Of a DNA stretch of 64,000 nucleotides, positions 1 through 9,313 are shown one piece after another. The stretch lies in assembly GCF_037076525.1 (NCBI RefSeq), contig NZ_AP029018.1, positions 1,364,001-1,428,000 of the forward strand. Direction: 5' to 3'. Within the stretch, counting starts at the first letter, position 1; each line of letters opens with the position of its first letter. Under the pieces are notes generated by a model. The model had not been told where the DNA came from. It saw only the letters and a list, made by a program, of their open reading frames with translations, and did no database searches. Both the position numbers and the translations under genes were made by a program. The DNA comes from Selenomonas sp. TAMA-11512 (lineage in GTDB: Bacteria; Bacillota; Negativicutes; Selenomonadales; Selenomonadaceae).

Positions 1-15
1 CCATGGTTTCTTCTC

Positions 16-2682
16 CTATCCCAAGAATGTCACAGCGCGTATCAGCGCGGACATATCGAACGGATGCGGCGTATCGTGCTCGATATAGACGCGGCCTTCG
101 GTGTTCACACCTTTTTCGTGCATCGTCGTCTTGACCTCTCCCGTGACGAGAGATCCTGGCGCTGTCTCTTCGGTGCCGTAGAGTATGCGCTGCAGATGCT
201 TTTGATCGGCGCCGATTTTCCCTCCATAGCTGTTCTTTACGCGAAGTATCGCTTCGGTGACGGTCTTTTTTCTGCCCTGCACGGTGCCGGATTCCGTGTT
301 CCCCGCGTCCCAGTTGGGCGTTTCCAGGATCATCTTGTACGGCAGTCCGAAGGTGACTTTCTGCGCGCTCGTCGGAAGCTCCGCTTGTCCTTTTCGTACG
401 ACGTACATTCCTATGTATTTTCCGTCTGCAACAATCTGCACGGTCTTGCCTTCAAGTCTTTCAAGTCCGGTGACGGTATGAGACGGCGTATCTCGCTCAA
501 CGATGCCTGCCGCATCCATCATGCAATAGTCTTCCAGTTGGCTCTTTTTCCCCTCGTCGGCCAGCCGTTCTATGTATACGCGTTTTTCTCCGCCCGCTTC
601 ACGCTCGACGGCGATATATACTTCATCTCTGTCTTTTCCGTTGATGGATGCGATGGAGAGAATCTTTCCGTCGGTCACGATGTGGGACCATCCGTATACC
701 TGCTGTTCCATGACGTAGGTCAGGCACAGGAGTATGCCGTCGTCTCGCACAAAGTACATGATGCTGTCGGGTTCTTGCGCAAAGTCCGCGTCTTCAATCT
801 TGTGTCCTTTGACGAGGTGTTTTGCAAGAAGCGTCAGATCCATGCCGTGGTAGCTGTCCGAGTTGTAATCATAGCCGATGTCTCTGGCGACCGCTCCTCG
901 ATTTTGCACGTAGACAACACGGCTTCCCACACGGATCGGGGTGATGTTTCCCGTTCCGTAGCTGTCCTGCCGCCTGGGCGTAATGGAGGACGGCGTAACT
1001 GTGTCGTTGCCGGAAATCGTCCACGAGTTTCCTTCGGTGAAGACGATAAGGTCTGTTCCCGCATCCATGTGCGCGACGGATACGTATTTCTGGGAGAGCA
1101 TGTCTGCCGATATCGCACTGTCGTCGGTGACGCTCCCTCCTTCTTTCAGGATGTCGAAGTTTTCGTAGTCGCCGCTCTTGCTCATCCATATGCGCGTCGG
1201 ATGTCGTTTCCCGCCGCCCAGGCATAAGCGATCCTGAAAGAAGGTGGCTGCCACCGGATATCCGTATCGGTCGCTCCACGCACCGAAATACCAGTCCGGC
1301 GTGCTTTTCGTGCTGCCAAAGTCTTTCTCAGTTTCTACAATGACTTTTCGCGCATTCACATACTTGACGATGCGCCCCCACCCTGTATGCGTATACGGCA
1401 GTGACGAAAGGCTTTGCTGTATGCTTCCGGATACGCCCTCATTTCGTATGCGCATCAGGCATTCTTCTTCCACGGTTCCTGTTTCCTGTGGGTTGTAGTC
1501 GTTGCTCGATGTGTATGTGCGCATCTTTGTCCAGGTCTTTCCGTTGTTGATGGAGTATTCCAAGTGCACGGTCCCCGCCCATGTGCCGTGGCTGATGTAT
1601 TTCCACGATCCGCCCACGCTGATAGAGTTTGCCTCCGCTTTTATCTCTTTGACGGTTATGGTGTCACTGCCGCCCTGTATCTGTGCTCTTACTGTCGTTG
1701 TGCCGCGAAGCGCTGTCACTTTCAGATACAGGCGGCTATATGTTTCTTGCACCTGTCCTTGTGCGTTGTTTCCTTCGTATGTCTCCGGGCTCTGCCAATC
1801 GATCTTGTGCTTTTCCGCATCGAACACTTCATAAAAGGACCCATCGACGCGCCTGTAGAAGATGGTCTCCCATCGGCTCACTGCTTCCGCGTACGTATAT
1901 GATGTGCTTCCATCTTCGTTTATGTGTTTATCTATGACGTGTTTCGGGAAGTCGTACTTCACCAGAAGTTCAATAATGACATTGCCGCCTTCGCTTGCCA
2001 CGATATATTTCTGCGCTTTGGCAAGTGTTTCGTCCGCCCACTTCGGCACATGATCGCTTGTGACCGCCCCTTTTGTCTCGGTCGTCTCGATGCGCTGCTC
2101 AAGCTTGATGTATTCGCCGACCATGTCTTTTGTGAATGTGTTCTTTTCCGTTTCGATGCCGACGCTTCCGCTGACGCCGTCCGGGCGCGCCTGATTTAGG
2201 GTATCGCTGTTGACGTCACTGAACGCCGGAGGAGCAAAGTGCACGGTCTCCATGCGCCAGTCTGTATCTTTATAGCGCATGAGCTTCTGCACCGGCTTTT
2301 CTCCGGAGCAGATGTACATGACGTCGACGGACTGCACGAAGCGCAGCCGCTTCAAGTCTTGCTCATCGAACGGCGTTTCACATTCTACGCCGATGTATGT
2401 GCCGTTTCGCCATATGCGTACATAACCTGCGCCGAATTCCAGGAGGTATGAGAGCTCGTCTTCGTAGTCGAACTCTTTCAGCAAAATGCCGCCTCTCGTC
2501 TTCGCCTCGCCCACATGAATAAAACCGGAGCGTTTCCGCACGTTTCCGTATGGCCGGATGACGGCATTTTCCGCTTGCCGCAGTGCAAGCGCATATTTGT
2601 CCAAATCGACGCGGCTAGCCACGTCTTCGGATATTTCCCCTCCGGTGAAGGCCGGCTGTATCGCCCAAAAAGGTCTTGCCAC
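16..2682 (-). CDS. Podovirus tail tubular protein B-like (tail nozzle) protein
   Basis: An 888-residue virion protein, probably the distal tail tube or nozzle of a short-tailed phage. The N-terminus (PAFTGGEIS, then DLDKY, then NAVIRPYGNVRKRSG) follows the pattern seen at the start of T7 gp12-like tail proteins: an F-x-GGE-[IL]-S start, a D-L-x-K-Y segment and an N-x5-G-x3-R-R/K-x-G element. The rest is beta-rich with no enzymatic motif seen. It is the last complete late gene here: 13 bp beyond its stop the next minus-strand gene begins (ATG at base 4, preceded by AGGAGAAG) and leaves the window. The class call rests on N-terminal pattern and gene order; the exact homologue is uncertain. Confidence 0.75.
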   Translation of the reverse strand: MARPFWAIQPAFTGGEISEDVASRVDLDKYALALRQAENAVIRPYGNVRKRSGFIHVGEAKTRGGILLKEFDYEDELSYLLEFGAGYVRIWRNGTYIGVECETPFDEQDLKRLRFVQSVDVMYICSGEKPVQKLMRYKDTDWRMETVHFAPPAFSDVNSDTLNQARPDGVSGSVGIETEKNTFTKDMVGEYIKLEQRIETTETKGAVTSDHVPKWADETLAKAQKYIVASEGGNVIIELLVKYDFPKHVIDKHINEDGSTSYTYAEAVSRWETIFYRRVDGSFYEVFDAEKHKIDWQSPETYEGNNAQGQVQETYSRLYLKVTALRGTTTVRAQIQGGSDTITVKEIKAEANSISVGGSWKYISHGTWAGTVHLEYSINNGKTWTKMRTYTSSNDYNPQETGTVEEECLMRIRNEGVSGSIQQSLSSLPYTHTGWGRIVKYVNARKVIVETEKDFGSTKSTPDWYFGAWSDRYGYPVAATFFQDRLCLGGGKRHPTRIWMSKSGDYENFDILKEGGSVTDDSAISADMLSQKYVSVAHMDAGTDLIVFTEGNSWTISGNDTVTPSSITPRRQDSYGTGNITPIRVGSRVVYVQNRGAVARDIGYDYNSDSYHGMDLTLLAKHLVKGHKIEDADFAQEPDSIMYFVRDDGILLCLTYVMEQQVYGWSHIVTDGKILSIASINGKDRDEVYIAVEREAGGEKRVYIERLADEGKKSQLEDYCMMDAAGIVERDTPSHTVTGLERLEGKTVQIVADGKYIGMYVVRKGQAELPTSAQKVTFGLPYKMILETPNWDAGNTESGTVQGRKKTVTEAILRVKNSYGGKIGADQKHLQRILYGTEETAPGSLVTGEVKTTMHEKGVNTEGRVYIEHDTPHPFDMSALIRAVTFLG

Positions 2683-2694
2683 GGATTATCCCTC

Positions 2695-3291
2695 CTACGA
2701 AAATCTCGCATTGGCATACGTCTGCGGATAGAGTGTCTCTCTTTCCCCCTCGACAGCGTCTTGATGTTTCGCGGTATCAATCGCCGCTCTCGCGAGCTGT
2801 AAGTGGATGTTCATCAGCTCGGTGTTTCCTGTCAGGGTCATTGCCATTTCGCTGGCCAACATGTGCGAGAGCGCATTGATAAACTCCACCGGCATTGTGC
2901 TTACTTCTGTCTTATCCATTGTGTACTCCGCCCATGCGTGCTCTACATCTGATCCGATGATCAGTCCTGTTCCGTCGAGTTGTGTGATGTAGAACTCCTG
3001 CCGATGCATCTCTCGCTCTCTTGCATGTTCCGCATCGAATACAAAGCGCACGAGGATCGCCCGCGCCGGATACGCATACACATACGCCCAGCCGGGAAGC
3101 AATGTACGTACACGGGTGAGCTTTTCCGTTCTTCTCGCAAATCCCCATGAGTACATCCGCAGGATGCGCTTGCGTACCATGTCGTAGTACATATCGCACA
3201 GCTTCGCTTCTGCCGCATCCTCTTCCAGTGACTTGATGCGCCCGACGTTGAGATATCCCAGGGCCATGTTGCATACGTCGATCTTTGTCAT
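2695..3291 (-). CDS. Tail tubular protein A-like head-tail adaptor
   Basis: 198 residues. The start (KIDVCNMALGYLNVGRI, then DAAEAKLCDMYYDMVRKRILRMYSW) matches the helical pattern of T7 gp11-like tail tubular A or adaptor proteins: an ICN-x-AL-x-x-LG-x-x-x-I opening followed by A-x-x-C-x-x-x-Y-x-x-x-R-x-x-x-L. These proteins form the ring between portal and nozzle in podoviruses. It lies 12 bp upstream of the nozzle gene and downstream of the capsid genes, the expected place. No sign of truncation. Function is inferred from family pattern and position. Confidence 0.75.
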   Translation of the reverse strand: MTKIDVCNMALGYLNVGRIKSLEEDAAEAKLCDMYYDMVRKRILRMYSWGFARRTEKLTRVRTLLPGWAYVYAYPARAILVRFVFDAEHAREREMHRQEFYITQLDGTGLIIGSDVEHAWAEYTMDKTEVSTMPVEFINALSHMLASEMAMTLTGNTELMNIHLQLARAAIDTAKHQDAVEGERETLYPQTYANARFS

Positions 3292-3350
3292 ATACGCGCC
3301 CTCCTATTTTGCACAAAGGGGCGAAATGCTTTTGCACTCCGCCCCTTCTC

Positions 3351-3692
3351 TTACCACGCTATATCATCATCGAGGACGATCCCGCCGGTGACGGTTCCCG
3401 TCATGCTTGTGCCTGTTACGGTCGCTCGCAGAAAGCCCAAATTCCCTCTGGGCACTGTTGCTTTTACCGGCAGGGCTTCAAATGTCGCAAGCGTTACCGC
3501 GCCTGTCATCTTCTCGTCTTTGCCGGTTTCGACTTTTACGCTCTTTACGGTTGTGCCTTGTCCCTTTGCCATGATGAAGATCTGCAGCGGGCTTCCCGAT
3601 TCTCCGGGGCCTACGTTAATGACGTCCGATACGACGTTTGTGCCTTTCAGTTCGGTCTTATCAAAGAACATATTTTCCTTATCGAGTATCAT
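3351..3692 (-). CDS. Bbp16-like capsid cement protein
   Basis: A 113-residue protein directly behind the major capsid gene. The start (MILDKENMFFDKTEL), the run VINVGPGESGSPLQIFI and the glycine/threonine-rich beta end (TGTVTGGIVLDDDIAW) resemble the Bbp16 capsid cement or decoration protein of Bordetella phage BPP-1. I start it at the ATG at 3692, which has a good Shine-Dalgarno (GGAAAGGAG), instead of a longer frame opening 75 bp upstream whose extra residues are low-complexity and basic. Cement proteins bind the outside of the capsid at three-fold positions and stabilise it; that role is known for the family, not shown here. Confidence 0.8.
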   Translation of the reverse strand: MILDKENMFFDKTELKGTNVVSDVINVGPGESGSPLQIFIMAKGQGTTVKSVKVETGKDEKMTGAVTLATFEALPVKATVPRGNLGFLRATVTGTSMTGTVTGGIVLDDDIAW

Positions 3693-3715
3693 GCCAATTC
3701 TCTCCTTTCCGTGTG

Positions 3716-4744
3716 TTACACCGTCGCCTTCTCTACCGCGGCTTCCTCTTCGCTGATGGCGTCGCATCGCTGAATCTCAATGCCCGAAAGATACAGTCGC
3801 GGAATGTCGTTCATGAGCTCCTGCCGTGTGATATAGACGTTCGTCTTGTCCGACAGGTAGATTTCAAGGAAGTTGTAAAGTATCGGCGAGACATAGAGTA
3901 TGACTTTTTTGTCACGGTTCTGCAGGTTGCGAATGTTGTTCTTTGCTGTGATGAACTTTGCGATGAGGCTTTTCTTCGCATCGTCTTTCAAATCGTTCAG
4001 CTTCTCCACATCGATGTTTCGAACGATGGCGTTGGAGCGGATGTCCTGCACGGCAAGCCCCGCTTTCCATGTAAATAGGGTCGTGAGCGCCTGGTAGCGG
4101 CCTCCGTTTTTGTCGAGGACGGTCTGCTCGCCGAGATCTCTCTGCTGCAGTCCTGCCTGCGAATGTTTCGGGTAGATCCCCGATGTTGCATGTGTTCCCC
4201 ACCCGACGAAGTATGCGCTTGTATTCTTTCCGTTGGTATTTGCCGTCCCCGCGCTTATGACCTGGTAGGACGCTGTGTTGATCGGGCCGCCGAAGGTGTC
4301 ATATCTTGTCGACAGTCCGTTGAATGTATCCGGATCCGTGTCGGCGTCCCCATAGAAGAGGTTCGCCGCGATGGCATCGGAGAAGCCGCCCACGAAGGCC
4401 GCATCTTCCGAGCGACGGAAAGCTTCCTTGTTCGGTGCCAGTGCAATCTCTTCCACATCCACTTCCGAACGGTCTTCTAAGATGATGCACGTATCCTGCA
4501 CTTGCCTTGTCGTCGACTTGTGCGGCAGGACGCCCGCATTGATTCGACGCACAGACGGGCGCGGCATGGACGCTCGAACGGTCGTCTTGTTGCCTGTCGG
4601 CAGGTTGCCCTCTTTCCAGACCATGCTGTCCAAAATCGGATTCGAGTTTAGCAGGGCCTCGATGATGTAAGCTATGTTCCCGTCCGGATCGAGTCTCTTC
4701 TTGATGTCTGCAAGCGTCAATGCCTGCGATCCCAATGTTGCCAT
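3716..4744 (-). CDS. Phage major capsid protein (BPP-1 Bbp17-like)
   Basis: 342 residues, the expected size for an HK97-fold major capsid protein of a BPP-1-like podovirus. Recognisable parts: an N-terminal helix (LTLADIKKRLDPDGNIAYI), then PTGNKTTVRASMPRPSVRRIN with a proline/arginine loop, EVDVEEIALAPNKEAFRRSE, and a central FNGLSTRY segment where capsid subunits of this type fold. A strong Shine-Dalgarno (AGGAGGAAT) precedes the ATG. It lies between scaffold and cement genes, the canonical order. There is no separate protease in the visible cluster, so assembly probably relies on the scaffold protein upstream. Confidence 0.88.
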   Translation of the reverse strand: MATLGSQALTLADIKKRLDPDGNIAYIIEALLNSNPILDSMVWKEGNLPTGNKTTVRASMPRPSVRRINAGVLPHKSTTRQVQDTCIILEDRSEVDVEEIALAPNKEAFRRSEDAAFVGGFSDAIAANLFYGDADTDPDTFNGLSTRYDTFGGPINTASYQVISAGTANTNGKNTSAYFVGWGTHATSGIYPKHSQAGLQQRDLGEQTVLDKNGGRYQALTTLFTWKAGLAVQDIRSNAIVRNIDVEKLNDLKDDAKKSLIAKFITAKNNIRNLQNRDKKVILYVSPILYNFLEIYLSDKTNVYITRQELMNDIPRLYLSGIEIQRCDAISEEEAAVEKATV

Positions 4745-4816
4745 GTTTTATTCCTCCTCTTTTACACCTCTGTGCATTGCGTTTTAATTTCGCAATGTGT
4801 TTTTTCAAACACGCTT

Positions 4817-5485
4817 TTAATAACGGTCAAAATCCGTGTTCGGGTAGATGGATTTTCCGCCGGCGCTTTCGCCGGACTGGCCGCCATCTTCTCCCGTCAG
4901 TTTTCCAACCTCCGCCAGCAGCCGGATGATTTCCACGCGGTTTCCCGCTCCCGTGAGGTCGAGCGCTTTTCCGAGCCCCGGAATCCGGCTCTCCATAGCA
5001 TTCAGTCCGCGCTTTGCTGTTGCGAGTGTCGTATCAAAGGCTGTGCCAAGCTCTCGCTTCGCTTCTTCGCCCCAGGAAGCCATCGTGCTCTTGATGTCTT
5101 CTATAACGCTCTCTTGGCCGCGCTTCATGTACGCCATGCCATAGGCGGCGATTTCCCCCGCCTGTGCCTGCGTAAGTCCCGCCTTTTTTGCGAGCTCGGA
5201 AAATTCCTGCGCGCTGCTCTCGTCGTACTCCATGCCGTCGGGGATGATGGATGTGAAGTCATAGCTTTCGGGCACGTTATCGCTTCCCTTTTGCTTTCCT
5301 TCCTGCCCCTCCGGGGCTTTTTCTCCCGCTGCGCCGAGCAGTGTCCCGCCCGCGCCGTACTCTTTCGCAGTGTCCTGTGTTTCCGCATTGTCCTGCGTAT
5401 CTTCGCCGCTTTGTTCGGCTGCGCCGGAATCGCCTTCTCCTTCACTTTCCGCGAATCGCTGCAGATCAAATGTCCAAGTATTCAT
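4817..5485 (-). CDS. Capsid scaffold protein
   Basis: 222 residues, acidic and of low complexity in the first 80 residues (many E, Q, G and D), then helical (SAQEFSELAKKAGLTQAQAG, and a long helix with AEVGKLTG near the end). This disordered-acidic plus helical build and the place just upstream of the major capsid gene are typical of podovirus scaffolding proteins. The opening NTWTFDLQRFAE resembles the short hydrophobic/aromatic leader frequently seen on Firmicute phage scaffolds. It overlaps the preceding gene by 20 bp. Role inferred from composition and position. Confidence 0.8.
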   Translation of the reverse strand: MNTWTFDLQRFAESEGEGDSGAAEQSGEDTQDNAETQDTAKEYGAGGTLLGAAGEKAPEGQEGKQKGSDNVPESYDFTSIIPDGMEYDESSAQEFSELAKKAGLTQAQAGEIAAYGMAYMKRGQESVIEDIKSTMASWGEEAKRELGTAFDTTLATAKRGLNAMESRIPGLGKALDLTGAGNRVEIIRLLAEVGKLTGEDGGQSGESAGGKSIYPNTDFDRY

Positions 5486-5831
5486 CTTCGCCTTTTCCCT
5501 CCTTCTCTAAAAGTGCCTCCATATCTCTTTCCCATTCCCGCCGCTCGCGTTCTGCAAGCTGGATACCTAAGAACCCTTCTTCTCCCAGATGTTCAATGAT
5601 CCGGTCTTTCAGTGCGAGAGCGACGCGCCGCTCTCCTTCCTGCAGGATAAGCAGGTTCGTATCTCTCGCGTCCAAAAGAATTGCTTGGTAAAGGCGGCAG
5701 TACTCCATAAGTCGTGTGAAGAACCAGCGGCCTTCTTTTGTCCCCATAATCGCTAAGAGACTTTCTCGGTCCCGTTCTTTCAGATTGTTTTCAATCATGC
5801 GCTGTCTTCGGTTTTCTCTGTTCCAGTCCAT
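5466..5831 (-). CDS. Bbp19-like small structural protein
   Basis: 121 residues, strongly charged and helical. The central pattern (EGRWFFTRLMEYCRLYQA, then LQEGERRVALALKDRI) matches the G-R-x2-[LIF]-x-[RW]-L-L ... F-x-E-G-x-R-x-[VI]-[GA]-L pattern of the Bbp19 domain found beside portal genes in BPP-1-type phages. It lies between portal and scaffold, separated from portal by 3 bp, and overlaps the scaffold start by 20 bp. Biochemical role unknown; a minor head or assembly factor is likely. Confidence 0.65.
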   Translation of the reverse strand: MDWNRENRRQRMIENNLKERDRESLLAIMGTKEGRWFFTRLMEYCRLYQAILLDARDTNLLILQEGERRVALALKDRIIEHLGEEGFLGIQLAERERREWERDMEALLEKEGKGEDEYLDI

Positions 5832-5834
5832 ACA

Positions 5835-7607
5835 TTACACCTTTCCGTAGCCCGGCGGGTCGACGCCCAGCATCTGCCTAAGTGCCGGGTTGCCGTCTTT
5901 GGCCGCCTCTGTCGCATTCTTCGCCGCCTGCGCGACGGGCGCCGCCATCTGTGCGACCTGCTGCGCCTGTGCCAGTTCTTCCTGCTGTGCCGCTCTCGCC
6001 TGCGCTTCTTCGAGCATGGCTTCGAATTCCTTGTCTGTCCGTAGGACGGACTGCGGTGCGCCGAGCATGTCTGCATAGCGATTGACCATCTCTTTGAAGT
6101 CGAGCTTTCCTTTGATGCTCTCTTCGCCCTGCGCCGCCTGCATGACAAACGCGAAGAGCTGCTCGATCGTCGTGATCCCGCCCATCTTTTGTGCCTGTGC
6201 CAGAGGCGAGATATATTCGATCTTGATATCTTCTCCGCGCAATGCCGCAAGGGTTTCTTCGTCTTCCGGCTGCGGGAAGATCTGCGCTCGGTCCAGGATC
6301 ATATAGACGCGCTCAATGATTTTGGATAAGAATTCATATTGCATGCGCTGTACGACCGGTCCCAGCATAGTCATCTTTTCTTGGTTGCGCTCGATGACTT
6401 CTCTAGCTGTCATGGTCTTATCTTCCATGGAGCTTAACATCATAAAGAGGTTCGCGCTGTATGTTTCTTTGATGCGGCCCTCGTAGGTGACGATCTGCTC
6501 CCGCAGGTCTTTCAGGTCCACTTGTACCTGAAAAAGAGGTACAACGTTTCCTATTTGCTGCACATATGTCTTCCCGGACGGCATGAGGTGGATGCCTTTC
6601 AGCGCACTGTCTGCCGTCGCCTGCATCGGCGGCTTGACTTGCAATTCGATGGCGGTCAGAAGGTCTTTTTCCGCGAGGTGAAGCGCTTTTGAATCTCCTT
6701 CGGCGTACCAGCCCGGGCCTTTTCCGTATGCGTCCTGCCCGTTGATCATGTACCGCGCGACTGGAACCGGCCACTCGTCGAAGCCGCCTATATACAGCAA
6801 TTCTTCGTCACTGCTCTCTTCGAGGTAGTAAACGGAGATGTATGGCTTATAGAAGCGGCCTATTTCTTCCGGTCGTGCCTGTCGGTTCGGCGCTACATAC
6901 CACACAACGCGATGCGTCGCTTTATAGCCTCCGCTTTTCTCGATTTCGTGCTTTACGTTCTCGGGGACGTTTTCTTCGCCGAATTTTTCTACAAGCTGAT
7001 GTGCACTCATCTTCATCCTGTGGATGAATGTCGTTACGGAGCCGTCGGCATCGCATTCGTAGGCATAGGACCCGACGGGGTACGCTTTGAAATGTACACC
7101 GTAGCGCGTATCCGGAAAGATTCCTATCGGGGCTTGTCCGTATGCGAGTTCTAGGTAGCAGGAATGGATTGCTGTGTAGAAGTTGCTCTTTTCAAGCACT
7201 TCGTTCATGATGTCCATGCGCGCATCTAAGAGTTTCCCAACGTCGCTGTTATCGGTCAGCTCCCGATTGGAAAACCCCAGTCGAAACCATTTGCGGCTCG
7301 GCGGTGTGAGTCCGCTCATAACGCCTGACGCGAAGACAAGGTTCGCCATCCATGTAGAACTATTGTAGATGCTCTTGTCTTTTCGCTGCGCCGCGTTCTC
7401 TTCTTCGTCGATGTCGTCGAAGCATCCGGAAAACGGCAGCTGATAGTCGCGTATGTTTTTCCAGCGGATTTCATACGGCTTGCGCTTCTCTAGGATTGCC
7501 GTGACACGGCGCCGAATATCTCGCTTAGAGATGTTCAGCCTGCCGGCCATGTCGCTCATCTTTACGATTGTTCCGCCCGCCGGCGGTGTTCTCGCTTTTT
7601 CTTCCAT
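5835..7607 (-). CDS. Portal (head-tail connector) protein
   Basis: About 590 residues; the dodecameric portal through which DNA enters the capsid. Family features: an early RWKNIRDYQLPFSGCF segment, then IYNSSTWMANLVFASGVMSG followed by LTPPSRKWFRLGF, the signature of podovirus head-tail connectors (Head-tail_con type), and an Ala/Gln-rich C-terminal helix (about residues 520-570). I favour the ATG at 7607, which has AGGAGAGAA at good distance, over the ATG at 7625 that overlaps the upstream stop; the difference is six residues. It sits between the small protein after TerL and the Bbp19-like gene. Confidence 0.9.
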   Translation of the reverse strand: MEEKARTPPAGGTIVKMSDMAGRLNISKRDIRRRVTAILEKRKPYEIRWKNIRDYQLPFSGCFDDIDEEENAAQRKDKSIYNSSTWMANLVFASGVMSGLTPPSRKWFRLGFSNRELTDNSDVGKLLDARMDIMNEVLEKSNFYTAIHSCYLELAYGQAPIGIFPDTRYGVHFKAYPVGSYAYECDADGSVTTFIHRMKMSAHQLVEKFGEENVPENVKHEIEKSGGYKATHRVVWYVAPNRQARPEEIGRFYKPYISVYYLEESSDEELLYIGGFDEWPVPVARYMINGQDAYGKGPGWYAEGDSKALHLAEKDLLTAIELQVKPPMQATADSALKGIHLMPSGKTYVQQIGNVVPLFQVQVDLKDLREQIVTYEGRIKETYSANLFMMLSSMEDKTMTAREVIERNQEKMTMLGPVVQRMQYEFLSKIIERVYMILDRAQIFPQPEDEETLAALRGEDIKIEYISPLAQAQKMGGITTIEQLFAFVMQAAQGEESIKGKLDFKEMVNRYADMLGAPQSVLRTDKEFEAMLEEAQARAAQQEELAQAQQVAQMAAPVAQAAKNATEAAKDGNPALRQMLGVDPPGYGKV

Positions 7608-7621
7608 GCGTTCTCTCCTGC

Positions 7622-7858
7622 TCATCCGAGTGTCTTTCTCACTCCCGCCTCTTTATTGGCCGCGTTTGCGATTGCTCCTAAAATCGCCCCTCTGTCTTCG
7701 GCGAGCATTGTTGATGCCCTGCCGCGTCTCTTGCGCTGTTCTTCTCTTGGTGCGTCGGGTGTATCGGACGCCTGCACGGTCGTCGGCACGGGATCGACTT
7801 TCGGCGGCTTATATTCCGGCACGGAAACGCTCTTACTCTTTCCTCCTCCGCTGCACAT
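7622..7858 (-). CDS. Small phage protein between terminase and portal
   Basis: 78 residues: an N-terminal CSGGGKSKS segment, a proline-rich middle (PEYKPPKVDPVP), and a C-terminal element with RKRRGRASTM and a final RKTLG. A similar layout (RRGR-[AG]-ST ... -T-L-L-G ending) is common in short proteins next to portal genes of podoviruses; their role is unknown. The stop codon overlaps the longest reading of the portal gene (ATGA). A clean Shine-Dalgarno (AAGGAGGTGATCCC) precedes the ATG. Not a convincing lipoprotein: no hydrophobic stretch precedes the cysteine. Confidence 0.65.
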   Translation of the reverse strand: MCSGGGKSKSVSVPEYKPPKVDPVPTTVQASDTPDAPREEQRKRRGRASTMLAEDRGAILGAIANAANKEAGVRKTLG

Positions 7859-7960
7859 GGGATCACCTCCTTTCGTTGTGTAGAAAGTCCAATCCTACGA
7901 TACACTGTCTTTTATTTTCTCGGGAAAATACTTTATTTTGTCCATGTGTGGTGGATTGCG

Positions 7961-9313
7961 TTAGATCGGGTTGTATTCTGTATTGCACCGATCATCTCTC
8001 TCCCATGGGTTTATTTCTCGCTTATATACGGGATGTGCAAATGTGAGTGCGAGCGCGTCGGCCATGTCCGGAGATTTCCCGAGACGCTCTTTGATGCTCT
8101 CTTTGGATTCGAGTTTCATCTTGTTTGCGGCATTGAAGCTATATTCCGGTGTGACGAGCTCGGTCTTGAGCTCCGGGATATCCGGAAGCTGTCCGCCTGC
8201 CGTCAGCCACTTTCGCATCGCGTCCCACATCTCTGTGCGCTTGTTGATGTATGCTGCTTCTTTTGTCGCCTTGCCGCCGAAGTTTACTTCGATTACGTCG
8301 TAGCCCAGCTGCCGACAGCGGTCGATGACGCCTTCGCCTCGTCCGCTGTCAATAAAGACGGCGTCGGGTTTCCATTCTTTGATTTCCTGTATAAGTCTTG
8401 CTGCGAAATCCATGTTGTCGATGGACGCATATCTCTTTAACGGATATGCTACCAGCCCTTGGCGTTTTGCAATAGAGCATGTATCATTGCCGAATCTCGC
8501 AACGTCTACACCCATGACGCGCGGCGCATCGCGGATAACACTTGCCGTATGGTTCTTTTTGACGGCTTCTGTCACCATGTCAATCGTAATGAGGATGTTG
8601 TACGCGGAGGCGGTGAAGTCGCAATAGAGTTCCTGCCGTATGGCTTCTTCGCTCATGTCTTTCTTCATCGCTTCGAGTTCTTCCGGCCCCAGACGGCCGC
8701 CCGGCGCAAACACACCGGATTCGTCTGCTCGGTATATGCACGCGTACCAGTCTTCTCTTTTCTGCGCTTTTTGGTAGATGTCGTAGAATTGGTTCTGTCC
8801 TTTCGGGGTCCCGATGAATGTCACCCAGCCTTGCCTATCGGAGAGCGCCGGTCTTAGGATTTCATTCCAGAGCTCCGGCTTGATCTGTGCATACTCGTCT
8901 AAGATGACTCCGTCCCAGTATGATCCTCTTAGGGTATCCGGATGGTCTGCTCCGATGATGTGGATCCGCCCTCCGTTTGCCCCGGCGTATCTTGTGGGAA
9001 ACTCAATATAGAGCTTTGCTTCGTTGACTTTCACTCCCGGAATGACGTGTGTATAGTATTTCACGTAATTCCACGCGATTCTTTCCGCTTGGTTTCTGTA
9101 CGGTGCTACGTATGCATACATCGGCGACTGCAGCTTGTTCTGTATGCACTTCTTTATGACGTGGTTGACGGTGCCGACGGTCTTGCCGAATCTTCGATGA
9201 GCAACGATGACGGAAAAGCGGTGTGCTTCAAGTTTCGGATGAATGACGTCTCTCCAGAGTTTCTCCGGCTTATACGGTATTATGATTTTCTTCTGCATTG
9301 CCGGTTGCTCCAT
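7961..9313 (-). CDS. Terminase large subunit
   Basis: 450 residues; the ATP-driven DNA packaging motor and headful nuclease. Seen: an ATPase N-half with the arginine-rich Walker-A-like VAHRRFGKT, a Walker B region around GVILDEYAQI, and the nuclease half with VMGVDVARFGND (first catalytic Asp), DAVFIDSGRGEGVIDR and a late ADALALTFAHP motif. I start at the ATG at 9313, nine bases after AGGAG; the ATG at 9322 lies immediately against that site. The start is inside the small-terminase gene (44-bp overlap), so the two are translationally linked. Confidence 0.93.
   Translation of the reverse strand: MEQPAMQKKIIIPYKPEKLWRDVIHPKLEAHRFSVIVAHRRFGKTVGTVNHVIKKCIQNKLQSPMYAYVAPYRNQAERIAWNYVKYYTHVIPGVKVNEAKLYIEFPTRYAGANGGRIHIIGADHPDTLRGSYWDGVILDEYAQIKPELWNEILRPALSDRQGWVTFIGTPKGQNQFYDIYQKAQKREDWYACIYRADESGVFAPGGRLGPEELEAMKKDMSEEAIRQELYCDFTASAYNILITIDMVTEAVKKNHTASVIRDAPRVMGVDVARFGNDTCSIAKRQGLVAYPLKRYASIDNMDFAARLIQEIKEWKPDAVFIDSGRGEGVIDRCRQLGYDVIEVNFGGKATKEAAYINKRTEMWDAMRKWLTAGGQLPDIPELKTELVTPEYSFNAANKMKLESKESIKERLGKSPDMADALALTFAHPVYKREINPWERDDRCNTEYNPI

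Noticed and set aside
64-1227. A 387-codon open frame on the plus strand
   Set aside because: It lies wholly opposite the tail nozzle gene, has cysteine/histidine/phenylalanine-rich shadow composition and no ribosome site. Antisense shadow.
4772-5599. A 275-codon plus-strand open frame opposite the scaffold gene
   Set aside because: Shadow of scaffold and Bbp19-like genes; cysteine-rich, no family pattern.
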